This document shows positions 42,060-50,179 of a DNA stretch of 64,000 nucleotides, piece after piece. Numbering within the stretch: position 1 is the stretch's first letter; every line of letters starts with the position of its first letter. The notes under the pieces are model-generated. The model had not been told where the DNA came from, did not search any database, and saw only the letters and a program-made list of their open reading frames with translations. Origin of the DNA: Kribbella voronezhensis (lineage in GTDB: Bacteria; Actinomycetota; Actinomycetes; Propionibacteriales; Kribbellaceae); NCBI RefSeq assembly GCF_004365175.1, contig NZ_SOCE01000001.1:1785154-1849153 (forward strand), given 5' to 3'. The position numbers were made by a program, and so were the translations under genes.

Positions 42060-43123
42060 GATCCACTCCGCTTCTGGAAGATGCCCGGTTCACCGAGGCG
42101 ATGGGCGATCGAGTTCGCGCCCCACAGCAACAGGGCCCCGACGACGCCCTTGGCCAACCCGGCCGCCGCTCCGCTGCTCCAGTCGCCGCCGACCACGCCC
42201 GCGTAGTACGTGAAAGTGTCGAGGACCTCGGCCGCGCCCGGGCCGACCGAGTCGCGTTGCAGGATGAACTGTTCGAAGCCGACGCTGAGGATGTCGCCGA
42301 TCCGCAGGATCAGCAGCAGGACGATGACGGTCCGCATCGAAGGCAGGGTGATGTGCCAGAGCCGGCGCCACCGGCCGGCACCGTCGGCGGCGGCCGCCTC
42401 GTACAGGGAGACGTCGACGGCGGACAGCGCGGCGAGGAAGATGATCATCGCCCAGCCGGCGTCCTTCCAGATCAGCTGTCCGACGACCAGCAACGGGAAC
42501 GTGTCGGGGTTCGTCATGAACGGGATCGGATCGAGGCCGGCCTGCCGGAGCAGGTTGTTGACGAACCCCGCGCCACCCAGCGACTGCTGGAACAACGCGA
42601 TCACCAGCACCCAGGAGAGAAAGTGCGGGAGATAGGCGATCGTCTGGAACGCGCGCCGGATCCTGTTGCTCACCAGGGAATCCACGATCAGCGCCATCGC
42701 CAGCGGCACCGGGAAGAACAGCAGCAACTGGACGCCGGCCAGGATCATCGTATTTCTCAGCGCGTCCCAGAAATCCGGGTTGGCGTAGAGGTTGACGAAG
42801 TTCTGCAGGCCGTTCCACTCGCTGTGCATGATCCCGAGATACGGCTGGAAGTCCTGGAACGCGACGACGTTGCCGAGCACCGGGAGATAGAAGAAGACGA
42901 TGAGGAACAGCACGCCGGGCACCATCATCAGCACCATCTGCCAGTCCCGCCGCCACCGGACGCCGAACGGCAACTGGGCCTTCACCCGTCTCGTACTGCG
43001 TGGGCCGGCGCCTGGCGTGCGCTCGGTGGCGCGCGGCGGGCCGGTTGTCGCGCCGGCCGTCAGCGTGCTCGGGTCCGTCGTCGTGCTGGTGCTCTTGGCA
43101 TCCATCGGCGTGCTGGTCTCCAT
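42056..43123 (-). CDS. Sugar ABC permease, LplB type
   Basis: This 355-residue permease has an unusually long Ser/Thr/Pro-rich cytoplasmic N-terminus (about 55 residues), six helices and the EAA-like loop DVSLYEAAAADGAGRWRRL. It lies 8 bp after the binding-protein stop and overlaps the LplC-type gene. Members of the LplB/YtcP group carry complex oligosaccharides such as uronides or xylo-oligosaccharides. Confidence 0.92.
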   Translation of the reverse strand: METSTPMDAKSTSTTTDPSTLTAGATTGPPRATERTPGAGPRSTRRVKAQLPFGVRWRRDWQMVLMMVPGVLFLIVFFYLPVLGNVVAFQDFQPYLGIMHSEWNGLQNFVNLYANPDFWDALRNTMILAGVQLLLFFPVPLAMALIVDSLVSNRIRRAFQTIAYLPHFLSWVLVIALFQQSLGGAGFVNNLLRQAGLDPIPFMTNPDTFPLLVVGQLIWKDAGWAMIIFLAALSAVDVSLYEAAAADGAGRWRRLWHITLPSMRTVIVLLLILRIGDILSVGFEQFILQRDSVGPGAAEVLDTFTYYAGVVGGDWSSGAAAGLAKGVVGALLLWGANSIAHRLGEPGIFQKRSGS

Positions 43124-43131
43124 CGGCGGAC

Positions 43132-44781
43132 TCAGGACTGGGTGACCGGGACGCTCGACGGCAGCACGGCCTCGAACTCGCCGCGCATCTTGTCGCCGCC
43201 GCCACTCTTCCAGCGCTTGAGGGCGTCGTCGTACGCGCCGATCTTCTGCCGTCCGGTGACGATGTCGACGATCGTGTCGCGGAACGCCGCGGTCAGCTTG
43301 GGGCCGACCTTGCTGCTGGTGTCCGAGTACGTGCCCGCGGTCGGGTTGCGCATCGCGTGCTCGAGCAGCTTCTGCTCGGTGGCGTGCACCTTCTTGGTGT
43401 CCTCGGGGAACGCCGGGTTGAAGATCACGCTCTCCGGCGAGGTCATGATCTGCAGCGCGCTGACCAGGCCGGGCGCCTGCTGGTTGCCGGCCTGGGTGAG
43501 CACCGGGTTCTTGTTGGCGTCGAGGTTGTACTGCTCACCCGCCGTACCGAAGTTCTTCTGCAGGTACTCCTTGGTCCCGAACGGCGCCGAGAGGTAGTTG
43601 ATCAGGGCAAGCAGTTCGCGGATCCGGCCCTCGTCGGTCTTCTTGAACGGGGTGAAACCGACGGTGCCGTAGCCCATGTCGTAGACCGGCTTGGCCTTGC
43701 CGTCGTGGCCGAACGGGATCATCGTCTCGACGAACAAGCTCGGGTCGAGGGCGCGGAAGTCCGCGGTCGCGCGCGGTCCGACGACGACCTGGGCGGCGAT
43801 CTGGCCGTTGACCGTCTTCGGGGTGGCGTCGGCGAGGTTGAGGTCGGGGTAGAACACCTTGGCGGCCCACAGCTTCGCGGCGTACTCGACGGCAGCCTTG
43901 TAGTTGTCGGTCTCGTACAGGTGGGTGAGGGCCCGGTCCTGGTTGACCCGCCAGCTGTTCGGGGCGCCGAACCACTCGCCGAACATGTGCAGCATGTTGA
44001 TGATCGCCGGCTCGAGGGCGTAGTTGGTGCCGTTGGTGAGTTCCTTGCACTTGGCGAAGAACTCGTCGGCCGTCGTGCACTGCAGGCCGCCGACCTTGGC
44101 CCAGGTCTTCGGGTTGCCCATCATCACCTGGCCGAACGGCGTGGACGGGATCGGAGCGCCCCAGATCTTGCCGTTCACCACCGCGGTCCGCCAGGAGGCG
44201 GGCTTGAGCGCGGCGAGGTTCGGGTACTCCAGCACGGCGTCGCCCGACAGGTACTTGGTGAGGTCCTGGAACTTCGCTTCCAGCATCGGACCGACGTTCG
44301 GGATGCCCTGGTTCGGCGGCAGCCACATCAGGTCCGGCAGCGAGTCACTGGCCAGCAGGGTCGCGAACTTCTCCGGGTAGCCCGGATCGGTGCCGATGGT
44401 GAGCTTCAGGTCCGCGCCGAGCGCCCGGTTGAGCGCCTGCCACATCTGGTTGCTGCCCATCGGCGGCGGCGGCGTCGCGAACGTCTCGGTCAGCGCGGTC
44501 ACCGCGTTCTTCAGCGGCGCCGTCTGCACACTGGCGATCGCGTCCTCCGGGAACCGCAGGAACCCCGGCTCGAGCCCCGACTCGGCTCCCGGCAGATCGG
44601 GCTGCACTCCTTCGAACGCCTTGTACGTCGGCAGCTTCAGCTCACCCGACGCCTTCGCCCCACCATCCGCCGCCCCGCCGTCCCCACACCCCGCCAAGGT
44701 GGGCCCGAGCGCAGCGGCGCCCAGCGCCCCGCCGGTGAGCTGCAGAAACCGCCGCCTGCTGACGTGACTCTCCGTAGACAT
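43132..44781 (-). CDS. LplA-type solute-binding lipoprotein with twin-arginine signal
   Basis: The 549-residue protein begins MSTESHVSRRRFLQLTGG with a twin-arginine motif and lipobox LAGCG (Cys32), so it is probably Tat-exported and lipidated. A large family-1 binding fold follows. ATG 44781 has GAGTGAGG upstream, favoured over the start six codons earlier. It heads the transporter operon. LplA-type proteins bind larger oligosaccharides. No glycosidase is linked here, so the ligand is not predictable. Confidence 0.92.
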   Translation of the reverse strand: MSTESHVSRRRFLQLTGGALGAAALGPTLAGCGDGGAADGGAKASGELKLPTYKAFEGVQPDLPGAESGLEPGFLRFPEDAIASVQTAPLKNAVTALTETFATPPPPMGSNQMWQALNRALGADLKLTIGTDPGYPEKFATLLASDSLPDLMWLPPNQGIPNVGPMLEAKFQDLTKYLSGDAVLEYPNLAALKPASWRTAVVNGKIWGAPIPSTPFGQVMMGNPKTWAKVGGLQCTTADEFFAKCKELTNGTNYALEPAIINMLHMFGEWFGAPNSWRVNQDRALTHLYETDNYKAAVEYAAKLWAAKVFYPDLNLADATPKTVNGQIAAQVVVGPRATADFRALDPSLFVETMIPFGHDGKAKPVYDMGYGTVGFTPFKKTDEGRIRELLALINYLSAPFGTKEYLQKNFGTAGEQYNLDANKNPVLTQAGNQQAPGLVSALQIMTSPESVIFNPAFPEDTKKVHATEQKLLEHAMRNPTAGTYSDTSSKVGPKLTAAFRDTIVDIVTGRQKIGAYDDALKRWKSGGGDKMRGEFEAVLPSSVPVTQS

Positions 44782-44850
44782 CGCTGACCTCACTCCCATT
44801 CGCTGACCGTTAGTGATCTAATCCCGCTCAAACCGCTCACCAACGCTCAC

Positions 44851-44862
44851 TTAAACGTTAAC
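44851..44862 (-). promoter_or_regulatory. LacI-like operator of the LplABC operon
   Basis: TTAAACGTTAAC contains an AACGTT palindrome with AT-rich flanks, about 70 bp upstream of the binding-protein start. LacI operators have this central CG form. The LacI gene ends the operon, so autoregulation is likely. GAGCG is repeated several times between this site and the gene. Confidence 0.5.
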
Positions 44863-44916
44863 CGGGACCGTAAACCCACCCCCACCCGTCGCGCAACCCA
44901 TCAGCCCGTACTACGA

Positions 44917-45168
44917 CCCGCTTCGCCCCTCCTACGTCGGAGCTCGACCCACCCACCCCTGGTCCGCCGCTCCTCCGTCGCGGCTCGCGGTCAGGCGCGG
45001 CTCGCCTCCTGCCGGATCGTTACCGGGCGAGCGAAACTCGCTCGCCGGTCGTCGCAAACCACAGCGGCGGTTGCCTGACTGCGGTGGCGCGCCACGTTGA
45101 GCTGCGACGGAGGAGCAGCGGCCTGGGGTGGGTGGGTCGAGCGGCCGACGGAGGAGGCGCGAAGCGGG
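44917..45168. repeat. 252-bp near-palindromic intergenic element
   Basis: A 65-bp left arm (44917-44981) and right arm (45104-45168) are inverted copies with roughly 85 percent identity by eye. Both hold CCCGCTTCGC, CGACCCACCCACCCC and CTCCTCCGTCGC in matching order. The 122-bp centre has more inverted segments (GCGGTCAGGC against GCAGTCAGGC) and a perfect 9-bp hairpin at 45026-45046 (GGCGAGCGA, 3-nt loop, TCGCTCGCC). The whole could fold as one long hairpin. No transposase is present. A non-autonomous mobile element, insulator or nucleoid site are candidates. Confidence 0.75.
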
Positions 45169-45284
45169 CCTCACAGGTGCCGGGTGGGGTGCGGGTGGTG
45201 GTGTGAGGTTGTGTTCATCGAGGTGTTACAGCGGAGGGGGTGGCGGGAAACACGTGGGGGTTGGACTGAGGGGGACCCGCCGAC

Positions 45285-45414
45285 GTGGTGGGGCGCCCCT
45301 AGGGTTCCGCTTCCGGTGACGGGAGGGCTGGTCCGAGAGGGGAGACGGACCGGGTGCTGTCGCCGGGTCCGTTCCACGGCGGGACAAAAGCCCGGGAGGC
45401 CTTGATGGCCCGGG
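45285..45414 (+). ncRNA. Guanidine-I (ykkC/yxkD) riboswitch
   Basis: Three conserved blocks of the class appear in order: CTAGGGTTCCG (45299-45309), GGTCCGAGAG (45330-45339) and GGGACAAAAGCCCGGGAG (45381-45398). These match the ykkC subtype 1 consensus that binds guanidinium. The block is about 40-55 nt upstream of the permease ATG. A hairpin (45391-45414: CCCGGGAGGCC, 5-nt loop, GGCCCGGG) overlaps the last conserved block and may be the expression platform. It predicts that guanidine induces the downstream five genes. Confidence 0.9.
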
Positions 45415-45454
45415 TTGCCGTGTGGGTTCCGGGCCGACGATGCGGGAGGCCCGA

Positions 45455-47017
45455 ATGTCAGCAACCCTCGATCACACCGCGGTTGCCGGTACGCCGGACG
45501 GTGTCAGCGCGGCCGAGCTCGGCGGCTTCGGCTATGAGCAGCAACTGCATCGGCGGGTCGGGCGCTACGCGTCGTTCGCGGCCGGCTTCTCGTTCGTCTC
45601 GATCCTGACCACGGTCTTCCAGCTGTTCGGGCTGGGCTTCGGGTTCGGCGGTACGGCGTTCTTCTGGACCTGGCCGGCCGTTCTCGCCGGCCAGTTGACG
45701 GTGGCCCTCTGTTTCGCGGAACTCTCCGCCCGCTACCCGCTGTCGGGCGCGATCTACCAGTGGTCCCGACGACTCGGTGGCGCCGTGGTGGGATGGTTCG
45801 CGGGCTGGACGATGGTGATCGCACAGATCATCACGGTCGCCGCCGCCGCGATCGCCTTGCAGGTGGTCCTTCCGGCGGTTTGGACAGGTTTCCAGCTGAT
45901 CGGCACCGATCCCTCGCTGGCGTCCCGCGACGGTGCGGCCAACGCAGTACTGCTGGGCTGCCTTCTGCTCGTGGTGACGACCACGCTCAACGCGGTCAGC
46001 GTCCGGGTTACCGCGATCGTCAACTCCGTCGGCGTCACTTGCGAGCTCATCGGCGTGGTCCTGCTCGTCGTCCTGCTCGTCACTCACTCCAAGCGCGGCC
46101 CTTCGGTGGTGCTGCACACGACCAACCTGGACCACACCACCGGGTACGTCGTACCGCTGCTGATCTCCGCCTTGATGGCGGCGTACGTCCTCGTCGGCTT
46201 CGACAGCGCGGGCGAACTCGCCGAGGAGACGCACAAGCCTCGGGCCACCACGCCGCGCACGATCATCCGCGCGGTCGTTGCCTCGGGCATCGGCGGTGCG
46301 TTCCTCATCGTCGCCGCACTGATGGCCGCGCCCTCGGTCACCGACGGCAAACTCGCGCTCGGCGGTCTGCCGTATGTGCTCACCAGCAGCCTCGGAACCA
46401 CTACTGGCAAGCTGCTCCTGCTCGACGTCGCCTTCGCAGTTTGCGTTTGTACGCTGGCGATCCAGACGGCGGCAGCACGGATGATCTTCTCGATGGCCCG
46501 CGACAACGTCCTGCCGTTCTCCGGTCCACTCCGCCGCGTCTCGGCACGAACCGGTACGCCGGTACTGGCGACCGTCGTACCAGGTGTCGGGGCTGCCCTC
46601 TGCCTCGTGGTCAACGTCGGGAACGCCGGCCTCTTCCTCGGCCTCGCGAGCGTCTGCATCACGCTGCTCTACATCGCTTATCTGCTGGTCACCGTGCCGT
46701 TGTTCGTCCAGCGCCTCAAGGGCGATCCGCTGCCGGACGGTGTCGACGAGGACGGCCGCAAACTCTTCTCCCTGGGCCGATTCGGTCTGCTGGTCAACGG
46801 CGTCGCGGTGGTCTACGGAGTAGCGATGGCGATCAACCTCGGCTGGCCGCGAGCAGCTGTGTACGACCCGGCCGGCGACGGCTGGTACCTGCACTACCTC
46901 CCGCTGATCACGCTGGCAGTCACCGCTGTCGGCGGCGTCCTGGCTTATCGGTACCAGCGCACGCCGTACCACGCGGCCATCGGCCGGCCCCGCCAGGTGG
47001 CAGAGGTGAACGCATGA
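45455..47017 (+). CDS. APC-family permease, probable guanidine or amine importer
   Basis: The 520-residue membrane protein has about 12 helices of the amino acid-polyamine-organocation family (FWTWPAVLAGQLTVALCFAEL and SGAIYQWSRRLGG early; AARMIFSMARDNVLPFSG later). ATG 45455 has GGGAGG 5 bp upstream. It is first after the riboswitch and overlaps the next gene (ATGA). APC permeases in guanidine-riboswitch operons are thought to import guanidine or related compounds; direct substrate proof is lacking here. Confidence 0.9.
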   Translation: MSATLDHTAVAGTPDGVSAAELGGFGYEQQLHRRVGRYASFAAGFSFVSILTTVFQLFGLGFGFGGTAFFWTWPAVLAGQLTVALCFAELSARYPLSGAIYQWSRRLGGAVVGWFAGWTMVIAQIITVAAAAIALQVVLPAVWTGFQLIGTDPSLASRDGAANAVLLGCLLLVVTTTLNAVSVRVTAIVNSVGVTCELIGVVLLVVLLVTHSKRGPSVVLHTTNLDHTTGYVVPLLISALMAAYVLVGFDSAGELAEETHKPRATTPRTIIRAVVASGIGGAFLIVAALMAAPSVTDGKLALGGLPYVLTSSLGTTTGKLLLLDVAFAVCVCTLAIQTAAARMIFSMARDNVLPFSGPLRRVSARTGTPVLATVVPGVGAALCLVVNVGNAGLFLGLASVCITLLYIAYLLVTVPLFVQRLKGDPLPDGVDEDGRKLFSLGRFGLLVNGVAVVYGVAMAINLGWPRAAVYDPAGDGWYLHYLPLITLAVTAVGGVLAYRYQRTPYHAAIGRPRQVAEVNA

Positions 47018-47616
47018 GCTACCAGCACGAGCTCCCCGGCGGCACGGCCTGGTCGTTCCCCGTCCGCGCGGGACGCCTGATCAGATTGACCGCCCTAGGC
47101 CCCGACGCGAACGCGACCATGCTGTTGTTCGGCCCGGACCACCTCGACCGTCTCAACGTCCCCGACACGTTGAAGGCGCAGATGTCGGCGTGCATCCGAC
47201 CGCCGATGGTCCTGATGTCGGATCGCGGCCTGGCGCTCGCGTCCGTCACCGCATCCACGCTCGACTGGCACGACTGCCTCACCGGTTTCCGGCAGGACCA
47301 ACTCCTCTTCACCGAACTGGCGAAGCACGGCCTGGGTGAGGCCGACCTGCACGCCAGTATCAACTTCTTCTCGAAGGTCGCCATCGCCGACGACACAAGG
47401 CTGGCCTACAGCCCCGGCCACGCGGCAGCAGGCGACACCGTCGATCTCCGCACCGAGCAAGACGTCCTCGTCGTCATCTCGACTGCCCCACACCCGCTCT
47501 CCCACCACGACCCCGCCTCCGTCCGGGTCGAGGTGACAGCGGCGACAGAAGTTCATCGACCCCAACGGGACGAGGCGGCCCGCGCTCTCGAGATGTCGAG
47601 GAGGACGCTGGTATGA
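47014..47616 (+). CDS. Urea-carboxylase-associated protein 1 (DUF1989), carboxyguanidine deiminase subunit
   Basis: The 200-residue DUF1989 protein reads LPGGTAWSFPVRAGRLIRLT, LDRLNVPDTLKAQMSACI and STLDWHDCLTG. Family 1 usually reads DT(C)GWHD, so one Cys and one Asp position differ here. Homologues form, with the UAAP2 partner, a carboxyguanidine deiminase that converts carboxyguanidine toward allophanate. Overlaps of 4 bp on both sides show co-translation. The call rests on the family and the riboswitch. Confidence 0.85.
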   Translation: MSYQHELPGGTAWSFPVRAGRLIRLTALGPDANATMLLFGPDHLDRLNVPDTLKAQMSACIRPPMVLMSDRGLALASVTASTLDWHDCLTGFRQDQLLFTELAKHGLGEADLHASINFFSKVAIADDTRLAYSPGHAAAGDTVDLRTEQDVLVVISTAPHPLSHHDPASVRVEVTAATEVHRPQRDEAARALEMSRRTLV

Positions 47617-48230
47617 CGACCGTCCTCGAGACCACCCTGGACACGACCGTCGCAGCAGGCGATGGTGCCCTGATCGCCGTACCGGCAGGCGGCCGGCTCC
47701 GCATCGTCGACCTGCACGGCAACCAGGCCGTCGACACCTTGCTCTACGACGCCCATGATCTCGACAACCGGTACTCCGCGTTCGACACCATCCGTGAACA
47801 ACGAGCGGTCTTCCTCACCACCGGATCCCGCCTCCTCTCGACCCGCCTCGACGAGCTCGCGGTCATCACCGGCGACACCTGCGGACGGCACGACACGATC
47901 GGCGGCGCCTGCTCGCAGGAGAGCAACGTCATCCGGTACGGCGAGGCGACGCGTCACCAGCACGCCTGTCGCCAGACCTTCCTCCGGTACGGCGCGCAAG
48001 CCGGCATCGGCCAACGCCACCTCGGCCACAACCTCAACTTCTTCATGAACGTCCCCGTCGATCCGGGCGGCAACCTGACCTTTGCCGACGGCCTCTCGGC
48101 CCGGGGCAAGTACGTCGAACTCACGGCGTCTCGCGACCTCCTCGTCCTGATCAGCAACTGCCCCCAGCTGAACAACCCCTGCAACGGCTGGAATCCGACT
48201 CCCGTACAGCTCCTCGGCTGGTGGCGCTGA
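47613..48230 (+). CDS. Urea-carboxylase-associated protein 2 (DUF1989), carboxyguanidine deiminase subunit
   Basis: The 205-residue DUF1989 protein keeps the family signature GDTCGRHDTIGGACSQESN and opens with VPAGGRLRIVDLHGNQAVDTLLYDAHDLDNRYS. The intact Cys/His motif suggests the metal or catalytic centre lies in this subunit. With UAAP1 it should hydrolyse carboxyguanidine to ammonia and allophanate. The start overlaps UAAP1, and the stop is shared (TGATG) with the carboxyltransferase start. Confidence 0.9.
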   Translation: MTTVLETTLDTTVAAGDGALIAVPAGGRLRIVDLHGNQAVDTLLYDAHDLDNRYSAFDTIREQRAVFLTTGSRLLSTRLDELAVITGDTCGRHDTIGGACSQESNVIRYGEATRHQHACRQTFLRYGAQAGIGQRHLGHNLNFFMNVPVDPGGNLTFADGLSARGKYVELTASRDLLVLISNCPQLNNPCNGWNPTPVQLLGWWR

Positions 48231-50179
48231 TGGCTCGACTCACCGTCGTCCGGCCGGGAATGCAGACCACGATCCAGGACCTCGCTGGTCGCCAAGGTCT
48301 CTGGGATGTCGGCGTTCCGCCTTCGGGCGCTGTCGACGAACTCACCTTCGCCCTCCTGACCGCGGCCGTAGGCAACCCGGACAACGCAGCCGGCCTGGAA
48401 TGCGTCGTGACCGGGCCGACCCTCACGGCCGACGAAGACCGGTTGGTCTGCGTAGGCGGTGCGGCAACGCAGGCCACCATCGACGGACGACGGCTGAGGG
48501 CAGGCAAGGTCGCCAAGCTCCCGGCCGGCGCAACGCTCGACGTCGGCCCGCTCGACGGTCCCGGCATGCGCGGGTACGTCGCGATCGAGGGCGGCCTGGA
48601 CGTTCCCCGCGTGCTCGGCAGCCGCTCGACCTTCACCCTCGGCGGCTTCGGCGGCCAAGAAGGTCGGGCACTCCAGGACGGTGACGAGATTCCCCTTGCC
48701 AGGAAGGAGAATCTCCTTACGCCGGCACCGATCACGCTCCCCGTGCTGACCGGCAACTGGACCCTGCGCGTCATCCCCGGGCCCCACGGCGCGCCCGACC
48801 ACCTCACCGACGAGGGCGTCGAGGAGTTCCTCACCACGAGCTGGCTGGTCGACCATCGCTCCGATCGCACGGGCGTCCGCCTGGTCGGCCCCACGCCAGG
48901 CTGGGCCCGCGACGACGGCGGTGAGGCCGGCTTGCACCCCTCGAACCTGCACGACTCCGCCTACCCGGTCGGCGGCATCATGCTCTCGGGCGACACCCCG
49001 GTGATCGTCGGCAAGGACGGCCCGTCGCTCGGCGGGTTCGTCGTACCGGCGGTGGTGATCCAGGCCGATCGCTGGATGCTCGGCCAACTCCGGCCAGGCG
49101 ACGCCGTCCAGCTCCAGCCGGTATCACCTGACGACGCGGCAGAGGCCATGCGCGTACGCCGTACGTGGTTGGCCGACCTTCGCCAGGATCCACCACGGGT
49201 GACCCCCGTCGGGTGCGGCTCGGAGCGACCGGAAGTTCTTCACCAAGAAGGTGGGGCGGGTTCCGTACCGGCGTACACGATCAGGCGGTCCGGCGACCGG
49301 CATCTGCTGGTGGAAGCGGGACCCACCGAACTCGACCTGACTGTCCGGGTCTGGGTTCACCTCCTGGCCGAGGCGTTGCGCGCCGACCGACCCGACGGCG
49401 TCGTCGAGATCGTCGAGGGGGTCCGGTCGGTGCTGGTGGCCATCGACTCCGCCCGCATCGGTCTGGACGAACTGGCGAAGCAACTGGCGAGGCTGGCCGG
49501 CGAACTCGCGGATCCGGCGGCGGTGATCCTGCCGGCCCGCGAGGTGATCCTGCCGATCGCGTTCGACCATCCGCTCGCTCACGAGGCGATGCGGCGCTAC
49601 CAGACCTCGGTCCGCCCGGACGCGCCCTGGTGCCCGGACAACGTCGAGTTCATCCGCCGCGTGAACGACCTGGACGATCGCGCCGAGGTGTTCGACATCG
49701 TTGCCGCGGCCACCTATCTCGTGGTCGGCCTGGGCGATGTGTATCTCGGCGCACCGGTGGCCGTACCGCTCGACCCACGCCACCGGCTCGTCACCACGAA
49801 GTACAACCCGGCCCGGACCTGGACGCCGCAGAACGCGGTCGGAATCGGCGGGATCTACCTGTGCATCTACGGCATGGAAGGGCCCGGCGGCTACCAACTC
49901 GTCGGCAGGACCGTGCCGGTCTGGCGGATCTCGGACAACGACGAGCAGCCCTGGTTGCTCAGGCAGTTCGACCGGATCCGCTTCACCCCCGTCAGTCCGC
50001 AGGAACTCGCCGACCAACGGGAACAGATCAAGGCCGGAGCAGACCTGGACGTGAGACCCGCGACGTTCTCGATCGCCGACGTCCGCCGCATCGAGCAGGA
50101 GGCACCGATGGACATCGTCACCCTTCGCGCCAAGAGGCGCGCCGCTTTCGACGCCGAGCGGGCGAGGTGGGGAGCATGA
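48230..50179 (+). CDS. Stand-alone carboxyltransferase of guanidine/urea carboxylase type (KipA-KipI fusion)
   Basis: The 649-residue protein consists of CT_A_B (KipA/AHS2-like, about 1-310; TTIQDLAGRQGLWDVGVPPS) followed by CT_C_D (KipI/AHS1-like, about 345-600; YTIRRSGDRHLLVEAGPTELD, NVEFIRRVNDLDD). This is the exact middle of urea/guanidine carboxylase. The N-terminal biotin carboxylase (about 450 residues) and the C-terminal biotin carrier domain are absent, and neither is encoded elsewhere in the operon. It would need BC and BCCP in trans. It is not called 5-oxoprolinase because riboswitch, UAAPs and allophanate hydrolase surround it. Confidence 0.88.
   Translation: MARLTVVRPGMQTTIQDLAGRQGLWDVGVPPSGAVDELTFALLTAAVGNPDNAAGLECVVTGPTLTADEDRLVCVGGAATQATIDGRRLRAGKVAKLPAGATLDVGPLDGPGMRGYVAIEGGLDVPRVLGSRSTFTLGGFGGQEGRALQDGDEIPLARKENLLTPAPITLPVLTGNWTLRVIPGPHGAPDHLTDEGVEEFLTTSWLVDHRSDRTGVRLVGPTPGWARDDGGEAGLHPSNLHDSAYPVGGIMLSGDTPVIVGKDGPSLGGFVVPAVVIQADRWMLGQLRPGDAVQLQPVSPDDAAEAMRVRRTWLADLRQDPPRVTPVGCGSERPEVLHQEGGAGSVPAYTIRRSGDRHLLVEAGPTELDLTVRVWVHLLAEALRADRPDGVVEIVEGVRSVLVAIDSARIGLDELAKQLARLAGELADPAAVILPAREVILPIAFDHPLAHEAMRRYQTSVRPDAPWCPDNVEFIRRVNDLDDRAEVFDIVAAATYLVVGLGDVYLGAPVAVPLDPRHRLVTTKYNPARTWTPQNAVGIGGIYLCIYGMEGPGGYQLVGRTVPVWRISDNDEQPWLLRQFDRIRFTPVSPQELADQREQIKAGADLDVRPATFSIADVRRIEQEAPMDIVTLRAKRRAAFDAERARWGA

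Noticed and set aside
48230..50179. Calling the carboxyltransferase 5-oxoprolinase (PxpBC)
   Set aside because: Domain order matches urea/guanidine carboxylase, and riboswitch, UAAPs and allophanate hydrolase surround it; no pxpA is present.
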